Assembly: GCF_018130695.1 (NCBI RefSeq)
Contig: NZ_JAFCJX010000029.1
Span: forward strand, 1-64,000
From: Bradyrhizobium jicamae
GTDB lineage: Bacteria; Pseudomonadota; Alphaproteobacteria; Rhizobiales; Xanthobacteraceae
Direction: 5' to 3'
DNA: 64,000 nucleotides
In this document: in pieces, positions 1 through 8,808 of the stretch
Position numbering within the stretch: the stretch's first letter is position 1
Layout of the letters: each line of letters opens with the position of its first letter
Program-made: the position numbers and the translations under genes
The notes under the pieces: model-generated
Databases searched by the model: none
Told to the model about the DNA's origin: nothing
Seen by the model: the letters and a program-made list of their open reading frames with translations, nothing else

Positions 1-62
1 CCTCGCACCGTACCAACCTCACTCAAGCCAATCGAAGGGCCTTGACTCACAAATCCCCATAT

Positions 63-182
63 GAGGGTGGGCAAAGGCGCGCTTGCGCCGTGCCCACCAT
101 TCTCGGCGTGCTCGTGATGGTGGGCACGCTTCCGCCTTCGCTCTTCGAGCTACGGCGGACAAGTCGCTTTGCCAACCCTACA
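63..182. repeat. Intergenic inverted repeat, family A copy 1
   Basis: An imperfect palindrome built around gggtgggcaaaggcg and its partner near 165-181 (ctttgccaaccctac). It resembles the copy at 3237-3329. It lies just past the stop of the minus-strand nitronate monooxygenase gene, so it may be transcribed as a 3' hairpin. No coding function is apparent. The window starts inside this intergenic region. Confidence 0.6.
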
Positions 183-187
183 AATCG

Positions 188-1321
188 TTACTCCGCCACC
201 AGCGCATTCATGTGCTCGACGGCCTCGACGAAATCTTCCTTGAACTCCTGCACCACGGCACCAGCCGATTTCACGCTGTCGATCAGGCCGACGCCCTGGC
301 CGACGAAATAGCTGACGAGATCGCGCGCCTTGGTGTTGCCGGCCGCCGCGGCGCGGTCGATCGAGTTGAAGGCGTCGCGGCTGATGATGCTCTGCAGCGG
401 CATCGGCAGCGCGCCGGGGCTGTCCGGCCCGCGGTCCCACGCATCGGTCCACACCGAGCGCAGCTGGCGCGCCGGTTTTCCCGTGCGGCCCTTGGACCGC
501 ACCGCGTCGCGCGAGGACGCCGCGATCATCTTCTCGCGGAAGATCTCCGACGTCTCCGATTCCACCGTCGCGAGCCACACCGAGCCGGTCCAGGCGCCGG
601 CGGCGCCCATCGCCATGCAGGCGGCCATCTGCGCGCCGGTCATGATGCCGCCGGCGGCGAGCACCGGCACGTCGCGGATCTTCCTGACCGCCTTGATCAC
701 CTCCGGCACCAGCACCATGGTCGAGACCTCGCCGCAATGGCCGCCGGCCTCGGTGCCCTGCGCGACCAGGATGTCGACGCCGGCCGCGACCTGGCGCAGC
801 GCATGCTCCTTGGAGCCGACCAGCGCCGCCACCGGCACGCCGTGCTTGCGCCCCATCTCGATCATCGCCTTCGGCGGCACGCCGAGCGCGTTGGCGATCA
901 GTTTGATCGGATGACGGAACGAGATGTCGAGCAATTCGAGTGCATTCTCCGCATCGAACGGCTGCGGCTGGTTGTCGGCGACGCTGGTCGTCGTCAGCTC
1001 GATGTCGTACTTCTTCAGCAGGTTGCGCGTGAAGTCGCGATGCTCCTGCGAGACGCGCTTCTCCAGGCTCTTCCAGGTGACGTCCTTCTCGCCCGCGGTC
1101 GAGATGTTCTCGGGGATCAGCACGTCGACGCCATAGGGCTTGCCGTCGACGTGATCGTCGATCCATTTCAATTCCCGTTCAAGCGTCTCCGGCGAGTGCG
1201 CGGTCGCGCCGAGCACGCCGAAGCCGCCGGCACGGCTGACGGCCGCCACCACGTCGCGGCAATGGCTGAAGGCGAGCAGCGGGAATTCAATTCCCAGCAT
1301 GTCGCAAATCGGTGATTTCAT
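188..1321 (-). CDS. Nitronate monooxygenase family FMN enzyme
   Basis: This 377-residue protein has the TIM-barrel look of the NAD(P)H-dependent flavin oxidoreductase / 2-nitropropane dioxygenase family. The N-terminus (ICDMLGIEFPLL) is the usual first strand. The motif QGTEAGGHCG carries the family His that acts near FMN, and LAAGGIMTG is the phosphate-binding strand-loop. Nitronate monooxygenases oxidise alkyl nitronates (for example propionate-3-nitronate) using FMN and O2. Many homologues in this family have untested substrates, so nitronate specificity is inferred. The ATG at 1321 follows a GGGAG ribosome-binding site. The gene is divergent from the Baeyer-Villiger monooxygenase gene, with about 250 bases between the two starts. 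Confidence 0.82.
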   Translation of the reverse strand: MKSPICDMLGIEFPLLAFSHCRDVVAAVSRAGGFGVLGATAHSPETLERELKWIDDHVDGKPYGVDVLIPENISTAGEKDVTWKSLEKRVSQEHRDFTRNLLKKYDIELTTTSVADNQPQPFDAENALELLDISFRHPIKLIANALGVPPKAMIEMGRKHGVPVAALVGSKEHALRQVAAGVDILVAQGTEAGGHCGEVSTMVLVPEVIKAVRKIRDVPVLAAGGIMTGAQMAACMAMGAAGAWTGSVWLATVESETSEIFREKMIAASSRDAVRSKGRTGKPARQLRSVWTDAWDRGPDSPGALPMPLQSIISRDAFNSIDRAAAAGNTKARDLVSYFVGQGVGLIDSVKSAGAVVQEFKEDFVEAVEHMNALVAE

Positions 1322-1574
1322 GGATCGGTTCTCTCCCGGCGGCAGCTTCGCTCGCTGCTTTTCTTGGTTTGATGTGTTGACGCTAGCCCATCATGCCCGG
1401 CCAAGCCAAGCGGCTTTCGGTCGGGCCAAGTTGCGTGCAGGCGCTGTCTTGTATCAACCATTCCGCGCGGCAAAATATGCACATCTGATCCCGCGCATTC
1501 GCCCCTTGCGCTTTCGCCATTCGCAGAGAATGCTCGCAGACAAATCGACAAGAATCCTTTGGGAGTTTTCGCGC

Positions 1575-3233
1575 ATGTCCGCTCAATCCGCCGCCGCCAG
1601 CACAACGCCTGACCATTACGACGTCGTCGTAGTCGGCGCCGGCTTTGCCGGCATGTACATGCTGCACCGGTTGCGCGGCCTCGGCTTCACCGCGCGGGTC
1701 TACGAGCAGGGCAGCGGCGTCGGCGGCACCTGGTACTGGAACCGCTATCCCGGCGCGCGCTGCGACGTCGAGAGCATGCAGTATTCCTACTCGTTCTCCG
1801 AGGAGCTGCAGCAGCAGTGGACCTGGACCGAGCGCTACGCGCCGCAGCCGGAGATTTTGCAATACGCCAACCACGTTGCCGATCGCTTCGATCTGCGCCG
1901 TGACATCCAGTTCGACACGCGCGTCGCGCGCGCCGTCTTCGACGAGCGCGGCAACATCTGGTCGGTGACGACGTCTGACGGCAAGACCGTGACCGCGCGC
2001 TTCGTCGTGCTCGCGACCGGCTGTCTCTCCAATGCACGCAAACCCGATATCAAGGGTCTCGATCGCTTCACGGGAAAGATCTATCACACCGGCCATTGGC
2101 CGCATGAGCCGGTCGACTTCACCGGCCAGCGCGTCGGTGTGATCGGCACGGGCTCGTCGGGCATCCAGTCGGTGCCCGTGATCGCCGAGCAGGCCAGGCA
2201 CGTCACGGTGTTTCAGCGCACCGCGCAGTTCTCGATCCCGGCGCGAAACGCTGAGCTGACCGACGAGGAGCGCAACTGGTTCCGCGCCAATTACCCCGAG
2301 GTGCGGCGCTTCGCCCGCGAGGAGGCGAAGAACGGCATCTACACCGAGATCCCCGATCGCGGCGCGCTCGATGACGGCGACAACGAGCGGCGCGCGAAAT
2401 TCGAGGCGCGCTGGCAGCGCGGCGGGCTCACCTTCATGTCCGCTTATAACAACCTCGCGCTCGACAAGGCGGCCAACGACACCGCGGCGAATTTCGTGCG
2501 CGGCAAGATCGCCGAGATCGTCAAGGACTCCGCGACCGCAAAGCTGCTGACACCGATCAGCTATCCGATCGGCACCAAGCGCATCTGCATCGACACCGAT
2601 TATTTCGCGACCTTCAACCGGCCGAACGTCACGCTGGTCGACATCAAGACCAATCCGATCGAGGAGATCACGGAGACCGCCGTGCGCAGCGGCGGCGAGG
2701 ATTACGAGCTCGACGCTTTGGTGCTCGCGACCGGCTTCGATGCGATGACCGGCTCGGTAGCAAAAATCGATATCAGCGGGCGGGGCGGGCAGACCCTGAA
2801 CCAGAAATGGGCCGAGGGCCCGCGCACCTATCTCGGCCTGATGACATCGGGCTTCCCGAACCTGTTCGTCATCACCGGCCCCGGCAGCCCGTCGGTGCTG
2901 TCGAACATGATCGTGTCGATCGAGCAGCATGTCGACTGGATCAGCGATTGCCTCGCCTATATGCGCGCCAACGCGCTGGAGATGATGGAAGCCGAGCGCG
3001 CCGCCGAGGACAAATGGGTCGCCCATGTCAACGAGGTCGCCTCCGCCACGCTCTATCCGCAGGCGGACTCGTGGTACATGGGCGCCAACATTCCCGGCAA
3101 GCCGCGCATCTTCATGCCCTATATCGGCGGTGTCGGACCCTACCGGCAGATCTGCAACGAGGTCGCGGCCAAGGGCTATGAGGGCTTTGTGATGGCGGGA
3201 GCCGAGCAGAAGCGGAAGGTGGCCATGTCCTGA
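1575..3233 (+). CDS. Flavin-containing Baeyer-Villiger monooxygenase
   Basis: 552 residues from the ATG at 1575, which follows gggag; the open frame reaches further upstream but lacks homology-like sequence there. It has two Rossmann motifs, GAGFAG (residues 21-26, FAD) and GTGSSG (191-196, NADPH). The Baeyer-Villiger fingerprint FTGKIYHTGHWP (165-176) fits FxGxxxHxxxWP. The GGTWYWNRYPGARCD stretch is typical of class B BVMOs such as cyclohexanone or phenylacetone monooxygenase. The enzyme should insert oxygen next to a ketone to give an ester or lactone, using NADPH and O2. The downstream GST and alpha/beta hydrolase genes could form one oxidative catabolic unit. The ketone substrate is unknown. 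Confidence 0.9.
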   Translation: MSAQSAAASTTPDHYDVVVVGAGFAGMYMLHRLRGLGFTARVYEQGSGVGGTWYWNRYPGARCDVESMQYSYSFSEELQQQWTWTERYAPQPEILQYANHVADRFDLRRDIQFDTRVARAVFDERGNIWSVTTSDGKTVTARFVVLATGCLSNARKPDIKGLDRFTGKIYHTGHWPHEPVDFTGQRVGVIGTGSSGIQSVPVIAEQARHVTVFQRTAQFSIPARNAELTDEERNWFRANYPEVRRFAREEAKNGIYTEIPDRGALDDGDNERRAKFEARWQRGGLTFMSAYNNLALDKAANDTAANFVRGKIAEIVKDSATAKLLTPISYPIGTKRICIDTDYFATFNRPNVTLVDIKTNPIEEITETAVRSGGEDYELDALVLATGFDAMTGSVAKIDISGRGGQTLNQKWAEGPRTYLGLMTSGFPNLFVITGPGSPSVLSNMIVSIEQHVDWISDCLAYMRANALEMMEAERAAEDKWVAHVNEVASATLYPQADSWYMGANIPGKPRIFMPYIGGVGPYRQICNEVAAKGYEGFVMAGAEQKRKVAMS

Positions 3234-3236
3234 GCG

Positions 3237-3329
3237 CTTGTAGGGTGGGCAAAGCGCAGCGTGCCCACCATATACGGCAAACCGCGGACGGTGGGCACGG
3301 CGCAAGTGCGCCTTTGCCCACCCTACAAG
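3237..3329. repeat. Intergenic inverted repeat, family A copy 2
   Basis: It has perfect 18-bp arms, cttgtagggtgggcaaag at 3237-3254 and its reverse complement at 3312-3329. Inner arms share the ggtgggcac motif. The copy fills most of the gap between the BVMO stop and the GST start. It is closely related to the copy at 63-182. Confidence 0.75.
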
Positions 3330-3351
3330 AAACGCAATCAGGAGCACTTCA

Positions 3352-4227
3352 GTGACCGATACCTACGAGCCGCCGAAAGTCTGGACCTGGAACAAGGAGA
3401 GCGGCGGGCGCTTCGCCAGCATCAATCGTCCTGTCGCGGGCCCGACCCACGACAAGGAATTGCCGATCGGCCGCCATCCCCTGCAATTATATTCCCTGGC
3501 GACGCCGAACGGCGTGAAGGTCACCGTGATGCTGGAGGAGCTGTTGGCGCTCGGCCACAAGGGCGCCGAATACGATGCCTGGCTGATCAAGATCGACGGC
3601 AACCAGTTCGGCAGCGGTTTTGTCGAAGTCAATCCGAACTCGAAAATCCCGGCGCTGATGGACCGCAGCGGCGAGGTGCCGATCCGGGTGTTCGAGTCGG
3701 CCTCGATCCTGACCTATCTCGCCGAGAAATTCGGCGCCTTCCTGCCGACCGACATCAAGACGCGCGCCGAGACCTTCTCTTGGCTGTTCTGGCAGATGGG
3801 CGCGGCGCCCTATCTCGGCGGCGGCTTCGGCCACTTCTACGCCTACGCCCCAACCAAGATCGAATACGCCATCGACCGCTTTGCCATGGAGGTGAAGCGC
3901 CAGCTCGACGTGCTCGACCGCCGGCTCGCCGACAATGAATATCTCGCCGGCAAGGAGTACACCATCGCCGATATCGCGGTGTGGCCGTGGTACGGCTCGC
4001 TCGCCAAGGGCCTGCTCTATGGCGCCAGCGGCGAATTCCTCTCGGTGCAGGACTACAAGAACGTGCAGCGCTGGACCGACGCGATCGCGAAACGGCCCGC
4101 GGTGAAGCGCGGCCGCATGGTCAACCGCACCTGGGGCGAGCCGTCGAGCCAGCTCCACGAGCGCCACGACGCCGGCGATTTCGAAACCAAGACGCAGGAC
4201 AAGATCGCAGAACCGGAGAAGGTGTAG
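3352..4227 (+). CDS. YghU-like glutathione S-transferase (disulfide-bond oxidoreductase type)
   Basis: 291 residues with a GTG start after caggag. The long N-terminal extension before the thioredoxin fold (PPKVWTWNKESGG, then RHPLQLYSLATPNGVKVTVMLEE) is diagnostic of the YghU/YfcG group. These bind two glutathiones and reduce disulfides rather than acting as classic conjugating GSTs. SKIPALMD contains the cis-Pro of the glutathione site, and ESASILTYLAEKFG is the start of the helical domain. It sits between a BVMO gene and a hydrolase gene. A detoxifying or redox role alongside them is plausible but not shown. Confidence 0.87.
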   Translation: MTDTYEPPKVWTWNKESGGRFASINRPVAGPTHDKELPIGRHPLQLYSLATPNGVKVTVMLEELLALGHKGAEYDAWLIKIDGNQFGSGFVEVNPNSKIPALMDRSGEVPIRVFESASILTYLAEKFGAFLPTDIKTRAETFSWLFWQMGAAPYLGGGFGHFYAYAPTKIEYAIDRFAMEVKRQLDVLDRRLADNEYLAGKEYTIADIAVWPWYGSLAKGLLYGASGEFLSVQDYKNVQRWTDAIAKRPAVKRGRMVNRTWGEPSSQLHERHDAGDFETKTQDKIAEPEKV

Positions 4228-4232
4228 TGCTT

Positions 4233-4362
4233 ACTCCCTCTCCCGCTTGCGGGGGAGGGCTGGGGTGGGGTGCTTCCGCGCTGGGATTCCCTGTGTGGAG
4301 AGAGCCCCCACCCGCCGCGCTCTTCGAGCGCGTCGGCCTCCCCCGCAAGCGGGAGAGGCGAA
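4233..4362. repeat. Intergenic inverted repeat, family B copy 1
   Basis: Perfect 20-bp arms lie at 4238-4257 (ctctcccgcttgcgggggag) and 4338-4357. Each arm is itself a short hairpin. Related GC-rich ctctcccc...ggggagag repeats are at 6704-6851 and 44277-44434. Confidence 0.75.
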
Positions 4363-4419
4363 ACCAGCCCGCGGATAAAGGGTCATCCTGATAAAAAACA
4401 AAAGCAGGGGAGACATCGC

Positions 4420-5175
4420 ATGAGCTTCTTCGAGAAAGGCGCCGTCCGCATCCACTACGAAGAAGCCGGCTCCGGCTTCCCGCTGCTCTTGATCGCCGGC
4501 GGCGGCCTGAACTCCAACATCACGCGCATCACCGGCGATTATCCGCCGTTCAACGCGATCAAAGAGTTTTCCGATGAGTATCGCTGCGTCGCCTTCGATC
4601 TCCGCAACGCACCGCCCGGTCAGTCGACGGGGCCGCTCGAGATCGACCGTCCCTGGGATTCCCACACCGACGACCAGCTCGCGCTGATGGATCATCTCGG
4701 CGTCGACAAGTTCATGGTGCTCGGCTTCTGCATCGGCGGCCCCTTGATCTGGAGTCTCATCAAGCGCGCGCCGGACCGCGTCGTCGCCGGCGTGCTGGCG
4801 ATGCCCTCGGGCTCGCGGCCGGAGATGCGCGATCTCTTCTACGACAACAACATGAAGGGCTGGGCGCCGGAGCTGATCAAGCAACGGCCTGATATCAGCC
4901 TGGAGATGGCCGAGACATTCCTGACGCGGATGTACCGCACCGATCCCGACTTCGTCTTCACGGTGAGCCGCGATTTCGTGAAGGGTTGCCAGACGCCGGT
5001 GCTGATCCTGCCCGACGACATCCCGGCACACCCTTACGCGGTCGCGATGGAAGCCGCGATGCTGGCGCCGAAGGCGGAGGTCAGCCTGTTTCCATGGAAG
5101 GAGCCGAAGGAGCGCGTTCCGCTCGCGGTGCGGCAGATCAGGTCTTTCCTGCGCGCACACCGGCCGGCGGGCTAG
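4420..5175 (+). CDS. Alpha/beta-hydrolase fold protein with a Cys at the nucleophile elbow
   Basis: 251 residues from the ATG at 4420, after agcagggg. The fold is recognisable: GSGFPLLLIAGGG for the oxyanion region and LMDHLGVDKFMVLG leading into the nucleophile elbow. The elbow reads GFCIGG, placing Cys104 where most family members have Ser. The usual C-terminal catalytic His is not obvious: the region before the last helix reads PWKEPKERVPLAV, without His. A PDDIPAHP segment supplies a plausible acid and a His. The enzyme may use a dienelactone-hydrolase-like Cys nucleophile or may not be a classical hydrolase. The substrate is unknown. It lies downstream of the BVMO and GST genes. Confidence 0.75.
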   Translation: MSFFEKGAVRIHYEEAGSGFPLLLIAGGGLNSNITRITGDYPPFNAIKEFSDEYRCVAFDLRNAPPGQSTGPLEIDRPWDSHTDDQLALMDHLGVDKFMVLGFCIGGPLIWSLIKRAPDRVVAGVLAMPSGSRPEMRDLFYDNNMKGWAPELIKQRPDISLEMAETFLTRMYRTDPDFVFTVSRDFVKGCQTPVLILPDDIPAHPYAVAMEAAMLAPKAEVSLFPWKEPKERVPLAVRQIRSFLRAHRPAG

Positions 5176-5187
5176 CCTGTCTGCCTC

Positions 5188-5288
5188 ACCCTCATGGTGA
5201 GGAGCGCGCAGCGCGTCTCGAACCACGAGGCCCGACTGTGGCCTCGTCCTTCGAGACGCCCGCTTTGCGGGCTCCTCAGGATGAGGGT
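5188..5288. repeat. Intergenic inverted repeat, family C copy 1
   Basis: The outer arms are accctcatggtgagga and tcctcaggatgagggt, with inner arms built on the cgtctcgaaccacgaggcc theme. Near-identical blocks are at 19338-19437 and 38773-38880. All three lie between genes; the third runs into the end of hpaE. Confidence 0.8.
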
Positions 5289-5322
5289 TTAGTACGAGTG
5301 TGACGCGAGAGGGCTAGGCGCA

Positions 5323-6048
5323 TCAATCCGGCAGCTTCTCGCCGGAGCCGCCGAGCTCCGACGGCAGATCGCGATATTTCGGCAGGCCGTCCTTCACCGA
5401 CAGCGTCTTGCTTTCGTAATTCACGTGCAGCGTCGGCGTGTGTTCGTAGCCTTTCAAGAGATTGGCATAGACGTCGACCAGCCGCATCCGCGGATGATCG
5501 GTCATCACATGCCCGCCGCAGGTCTTGCAGAATTTTCGGTACGAATGCTCGGTCTTGTTGAAGGTTCCGATCTCGCCGTCACCCTTCGTCACCCGCACGC
5601 TGTCCGACTTCCACAGGCTGAACGCATTCACCGGCGCGGCCGACCAGGCCTGGCAGTCGGCACAATGGCAGAAGCCTGCGAACACCGGCTTGCCGGTCAC
5701 CTCGACCTCGACGGCGCCGCAGAAGCAACTGGCCTTGTAGCTCGCTGCCGGCTCGTCCTGCGCATCGGCGCCTTCCGCCAGCAGATCGTTGTACTCCGGA
5801 TTCTTCTTCATGAAGTTGCGAATGAAGTCGCACTCCACGGTGAGCTTGCGCCCCTGAGCACGCACCGCTTCAAGCGTGGCGCGGCCGAGTTTTGAGCCGA
5901 TGCCGCGGCCGCCGAGCGCCGAGGGCACCTCGGTATGGACCAGCGTGATCGCGCCTGGCGATTTGCGATAGGTGACGAAGGCGATCACGCCGTCGACGTC
6001 GAGTTCGAAGCGCTCTTGCGCCTCGTTGTCATGAAATGGCTCGGCCAT
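5323..6048 (-). CDS. GNAT (YjdJ-type) acetyltransferase fused to a GFA zinc domain
   Basis: 241 residues. Residues 1 to about 90 form a small YjdJ-type GNAT domain: ALGGRGIGSKLGRATLEA is the acetyl-CoA loop and LTVECDFIRNFMKKNPEY the conserved end. From about residue 100 there is a glutathione-dependent formaldehyde-activating (GFA) type domain with zinc cysteines in CFCGAVE, FCHCADC and KFCKTCGGH. The two modules are usually separate proteins. The start follows aggag with good spacing. Only 9 bases separate it from the upstream flavin reductase gene on the same strand, so the two are probably co-transcribed. The biochemical role of the fusion is unknown; GFA domains in general bind zinc and only some act on S-hydroxymethylglutathione. 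Confidence 0.85.
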   Translation of the reverse strand: MAEPFHDNEAQERFELDVDGVIAFVTYRKSPGAITLVHTEVPSALGGRGIGSKLGRATLEAVRAQGRKLTVECDFIRNFMKKNPEYNDLLAEGADAQDEPAASYKASCFCGAVEVEVTGKPVFAGFCHCADCQAWSAAPVNAFSLWKSDSVRVTKGDGEIGTFNKTEHSYRKFCKTCGGHVMTDHPRMRLVDVYANLLKGYEHTPTLHVNYESKTLSVKDGLPKYRDLPSELGGSGEKLPD

Positions 6049-6057
6049 GGTCGGCTC

Positions 6058-6675
6058 CTATATGGTCTTGACGCCCTCGGCGGCCGGAAACACCACGCGG
6101 TCGTCGGTGCGGCAGTAGCGGTCGGCGAACATGCGGCCCATCGGATGATAGCGGTCCATGTGGACGCGCATGGCGTCACGGTCCCATAACTCGTCGCGGA
6201 TGTAGAAGTTCACGCCTTCGCCCATGATCAGCACGCGATCGCCGTTGACCTCCATGGTCTTCCAGGTCTTGCACTCCATCGCCCAGGGCGTGTCCGCAAG
6301 CCTGGGCACCGCGATCTTGCTGGATGGCGCAAGCTTGAGGCCGAGATGATCGGGCTCGCCGATCTCGGGCGGGAAGTCGCCGCTGCTCTCATGCATCGCC
6401 CGCGTCAGCGGCTCATCGGCGAGGTTGACCACGAATTCGCTTGTGCGCCGGATGTTGGCGAGCGTGTCCTTTTCCTGCCCGCCCGGGCGGCGGTTCACCG
6501 CGAACATGCAGAGCGGCGGATCCTCGCAGAACACGTTGAAGAACGAGAACGGCGCCGCATTGACCACGCCGTTCGGCCCCAGACTCGTCACCCACGCGAT
6601 CGGCCGCGGCAGCACGAAGGAGGTGAGCACCTTGTAGCGCTCGCGCTGGCTGAGATCGCTCGGGGCGTATTCCAT
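6058..6675 (-). CDS. Flavin reductase-like (FMN-binding split barrel) protein
   Basis: 205 residues matching the flavin reductase-like domain (DIM6/NTAB type). RPIAWVTSLGPNGVVNAAPF is the N-terminal FMN-binding strand pair, and DTLANIRRTSEFVVNL the typical following helix and strand. Such proteins bind FMN and either reduce free flavin for a partner oxygenase or act on small substrates. It is the first gene of a likely two-gene unit with the GNAT-GFA fusion. A role in supplying reduced flavin is family knowledge, not seen here. No strong ribosome-binding site precedes the ATG at 6675. Confidence 0.83.
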   Translation of the reverse strand: MEYAPSDLSQRERYKVLTSFVLPRPIAWVTSLGPNGVVNAAPFSFFNVFCEDPPLCMFAVNRRPGGQEKDTLANIRRTSEFVVNLADEPLTRAMHESSGDFPPEIGEPDHLGLKLAPSSKIAVPRLADTPWAMECKTWKTMEVNGDRVLIMGEGVNFYIRDELWDRDAMRVHMDRYHPMGRMFADRYCRTDDRVVFPAAEGVKTI

Positions 6676-6703
6676 GGGGATGCTTCTGGGTTGGTGGAGC
6701 CTT

Positions 6704-6851
6704 CGCCTCTCCCCGCCTGCGGGGAGAGGCCGGATCGCATCGTCAGATGCGATTCGGGTGAGGGGGACTCTCCGCGAGTCAGTCTTCCACCAGATTCGCG
6801 GAGACCCCCCCCCTCATCCCGACCTTCTCCCCGCACGCGGGGAGAAGGGGA
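6704..6851. repeat. Intergenic GC-rich inverted repeat, family B copy 2
   Basis: A cluster of hairpins with arms such as cctctccccgcctgcgggga and cttctccccgcacgcgggga, plus an inner atcgcatc/gatgcgat pair. It separates the acyl-CoA dehydrogenase stop from the flavin reductase start, both on the minus strand. Confidence 0.7.
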
Positions 6852-6859
6852 AGAAAGAC

Positions 6860-8134
6860 TTACGGCATGCTCAGCTCATGCCTTCCGACCACCATCCAGT
6901 GCACCTCGTCCGGACCGTCGGCGAAGCGGAGGTGGCGGACGTCCTGGTACATTTCGCCGAGCGGGCTCCATTGCGAGATGCCGGTGGCGCCGTGCATCTG
7001 GATCGCCTGGTCGATGATCTTGCAAGTGCGCTCCGGCACCATGGCCTTCACCATGCTGACCCAGATCCGCGCCTCCTTGTTGCCGAGCACATCCATCGCC
7101 TTGGCGGCCTTCAGCACCATCAGCCGCATCGCCTCGATCTCGCAGCGCGCCTGCGCGATGATCTGCAAATTGCCGCCGAGATGGGCGATCTTCTTGCCGA
7201 ACGCCTCGCGGGTCAGGCCGCGCGACACCATCAGGTCGAGCGCCTTCTCGGCCTTGCCGATGGTGCGCATGCAGTGATGGATGCGGCCCGGTCCGAGGCG
7301 GACCTGCGAGATCTCGAAGCCGCGGCCTTCACCGAGCAGCATGTTCTCCTTCGGCACCCGGCAATTGTTGAAGCGCAGATGCATATGGCCGCGCGGCGCG
7401 TGGTCGTGGCCGAACACATGCATGGGCCCGAGGATCTCGACGCCGGGCGTGTCTGTTGGCACCAGGATCTGCGACTGCTGCTTGCTCGGCGGCGCGTCGG
7501 GATTGGTCTTCACCATCACGATCATGATCTTGCAGCGCGGATCGCCGGCGCCGGAGATGTAATACTTCTCGCCGTTGATCACCCACTCGTCGCCGACCAG
7601 TTTTGCGGTGGTCGAGATGTTCTTGGCGTCGGAGGAGGCGACGTTCGGCTCGGTCATCGCATAGGCCGAGCGGATCTCGCCGGCGAGCAGCGGCTTCAGC
7701 CACTTCTCCTTCTGCGCTTTCGTTCCGACGCGCTCCAGCACCTCCATGTTGCCGGTGTCGGGCGCCGAGCAATTCATCGTCTCCGACGCCAGCGGATTCT
7801 TCGCCAGCTCAACCGCGATATAGGCATAGTCGAGGTTCTTCAGGCCCTGACCGGTCTCGTCATCGGGCAGGAAGAAATTCCACAGGCCTTCCTCCTTGGC
7901 CTTGTCCTTGGCCTTCTGCAGCACCGCGAGCTGCTCGGGCGTGAACGTCCAGCGATCCTTCTTGGCCTCGCCAAGCCGCATGAACTCGACCGACATCGGG
8001 TCGACGGTCTCGCGGATAAATTTCTTGACGTGCTCGTAGAGCGGGCGGACCTCGTCGGACATCCGCAAGTCGTTGAGCTCTTCGCCCGGATTGAGATTGT
8101 AGGTCGTCGTTCGCGGGACATAGGCGTGTTTCAT
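6860..8134 (-). CDS. Acyl-CoA dehydrogenase, ACAD10/11-like subgroup
   Basis: 424 residues from the ATG at 8134; the frame extends 14 codons upstream without obvious homology. AYAMTEPNVASSDA is the flavin-site signature and EWVINGEKYYISGAG the middle strand. Near the C-terminus LRFADGPDEVH replaces the usual YEGT-type catalytic motif, so Asp stands where the catalytic Glu sits. This ADGPDEVH motif is characteristic of the ACAD10/ACAD11 group, which in animals is fused to a kinase domain and in bacteria is found with a separate phosphotransferase. A candidate kinase lies about 3 kb away at 11161-12144. A role in eliminating phosphate from 4-phospho-acyl-CoA is therefore a reasonable hypothesis, but not shown. 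Confidence 0.87.
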   Translation of the reverse strand: MKHAYVPRTTTYNLNPGEELNDLRMSDEVRPLYEHVKKFIRETVDPMSVEFMRLGEAKKDRWTFTPEQLAVLQKAKDKAKEEGLWNFFLPDDETGQGLKNLDYAYIAVELAKNPLASETMNCSAPDTGNMEVLERVGTKAQKEKWLKPLLAGEIRSAYAMTEPNVASSDAKNISTTAKLVGDEWVINGEKYYISGAGDPRCKIMIVMVKTNPDAPPSKQQSQILVPTDTPGVEILGPMHVFGHDHAPRGHMHLRFNNCRVPKENMLLGEGRGFEISQVRLGPGRIHHCMRTIGKAEKALDLMVSRGLTREAFGKKIAHLGGNLQIIAQARCEIEAMRLMVLKAAKAMDVLGNKEARIWVSMVKAMVPERTCKIIDQAIQMHGATGISQWSPLGEMYQDVRHLRFADGPDEVHWMVVGRHELSMP

Positions 8135-8288
8135 TCTTGGTTCTCCCATCGGCGGCAAGCGCGCTGCGGCGGACAATAAACATGGGCGCCGCGAAGTGCG
8201 AGCACGCTTTTGCGATGTTATCTGTGCCGCATTGCGGAATATGACGAGGGCGCTTCAAACATTGTTTGAAGCGCTGTCGTGTCAATCC

Positions 8289-8666
8289 TCAGGCCACGCG
8301 GTGCATCGCGCAGATCTTGTTGCCGTCGAGATCGCGCAGATAGGCGAGGTACAGCTTGGCGCCCGAACCCTCACGGATGCCTGGCGGATTTTCGATCGGC
8401 GTGCCGCCCGCCGCGACGCCGGCCGCGTGCCATTTGTCGACCTGCTCGGGCGAGCTGCAGGCAAAGCCGATGGTGCCGCCGTTGGCGTGGGTCGCCGTCT
8501 TGCCGTCGATCGGCTTGGTGACGCCGAACACGCCGGTCTTGGTGATGTAGAAAATGCGATGGCCGTCGACCCGGGCGGGCCGGACGTCGAGCGTGCCAAG
8601 CAGGCTGTCGTAGAACGCCTTGGCCTTGTCGAGGTCGTTGGTGCCGATCATCACGTGCGAAAACAT
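8289..8666 (-). CDS. VOC superfamily (glyoxalase/bleomycin-resistance-like) protein
   Basis: 125 residues with a single vicinal-oxygen-chelate domain of paired beta-alpha-beta-beta-beta units. HVMIGTNDLDKAKAFYDSLL is the first module, with its metal-type His at the start. AYLRDLDGNKICAMHRV is the end, where the family metal Glu would be expected within DGNKIC; no Glu is visible there. VOC proteins include glyoxalases, dioxygenases and resistance proteins, so no substrate can be assigned. The start follows agagga at good spacing. It is in the same orientation as the acyl-CoA dehydrogenase gene but about 150 bases upstream, so co-transcription is uncertain. Confidence 0.8.
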   Translation of the reverse strand: MFSHVMIGTNDLDKAKAFYDSLLGTLDVRPARVDGHRIFYITKTGVFGVTKPIDGKTATHANGGTIGFACSSPEQVDKWHAAGVAAGGTPIENPPGIREGSGAKLYLAYLRDLDGNKICAMHRVA

Positions 8667-8808
8667 TGCGGTCCTCTCGGTTGCTTCTTGATTGTGGGCA
8701 AACGCTAACAGCAGTTGGGTCGCGACGGAAGCGGATACGTCAGCAATGCTCCCGTTTTTCCGTCCCAGCCTGCCGGCGCACGCGCCGATGTTCGTAATAT
8801 CGAAAATT

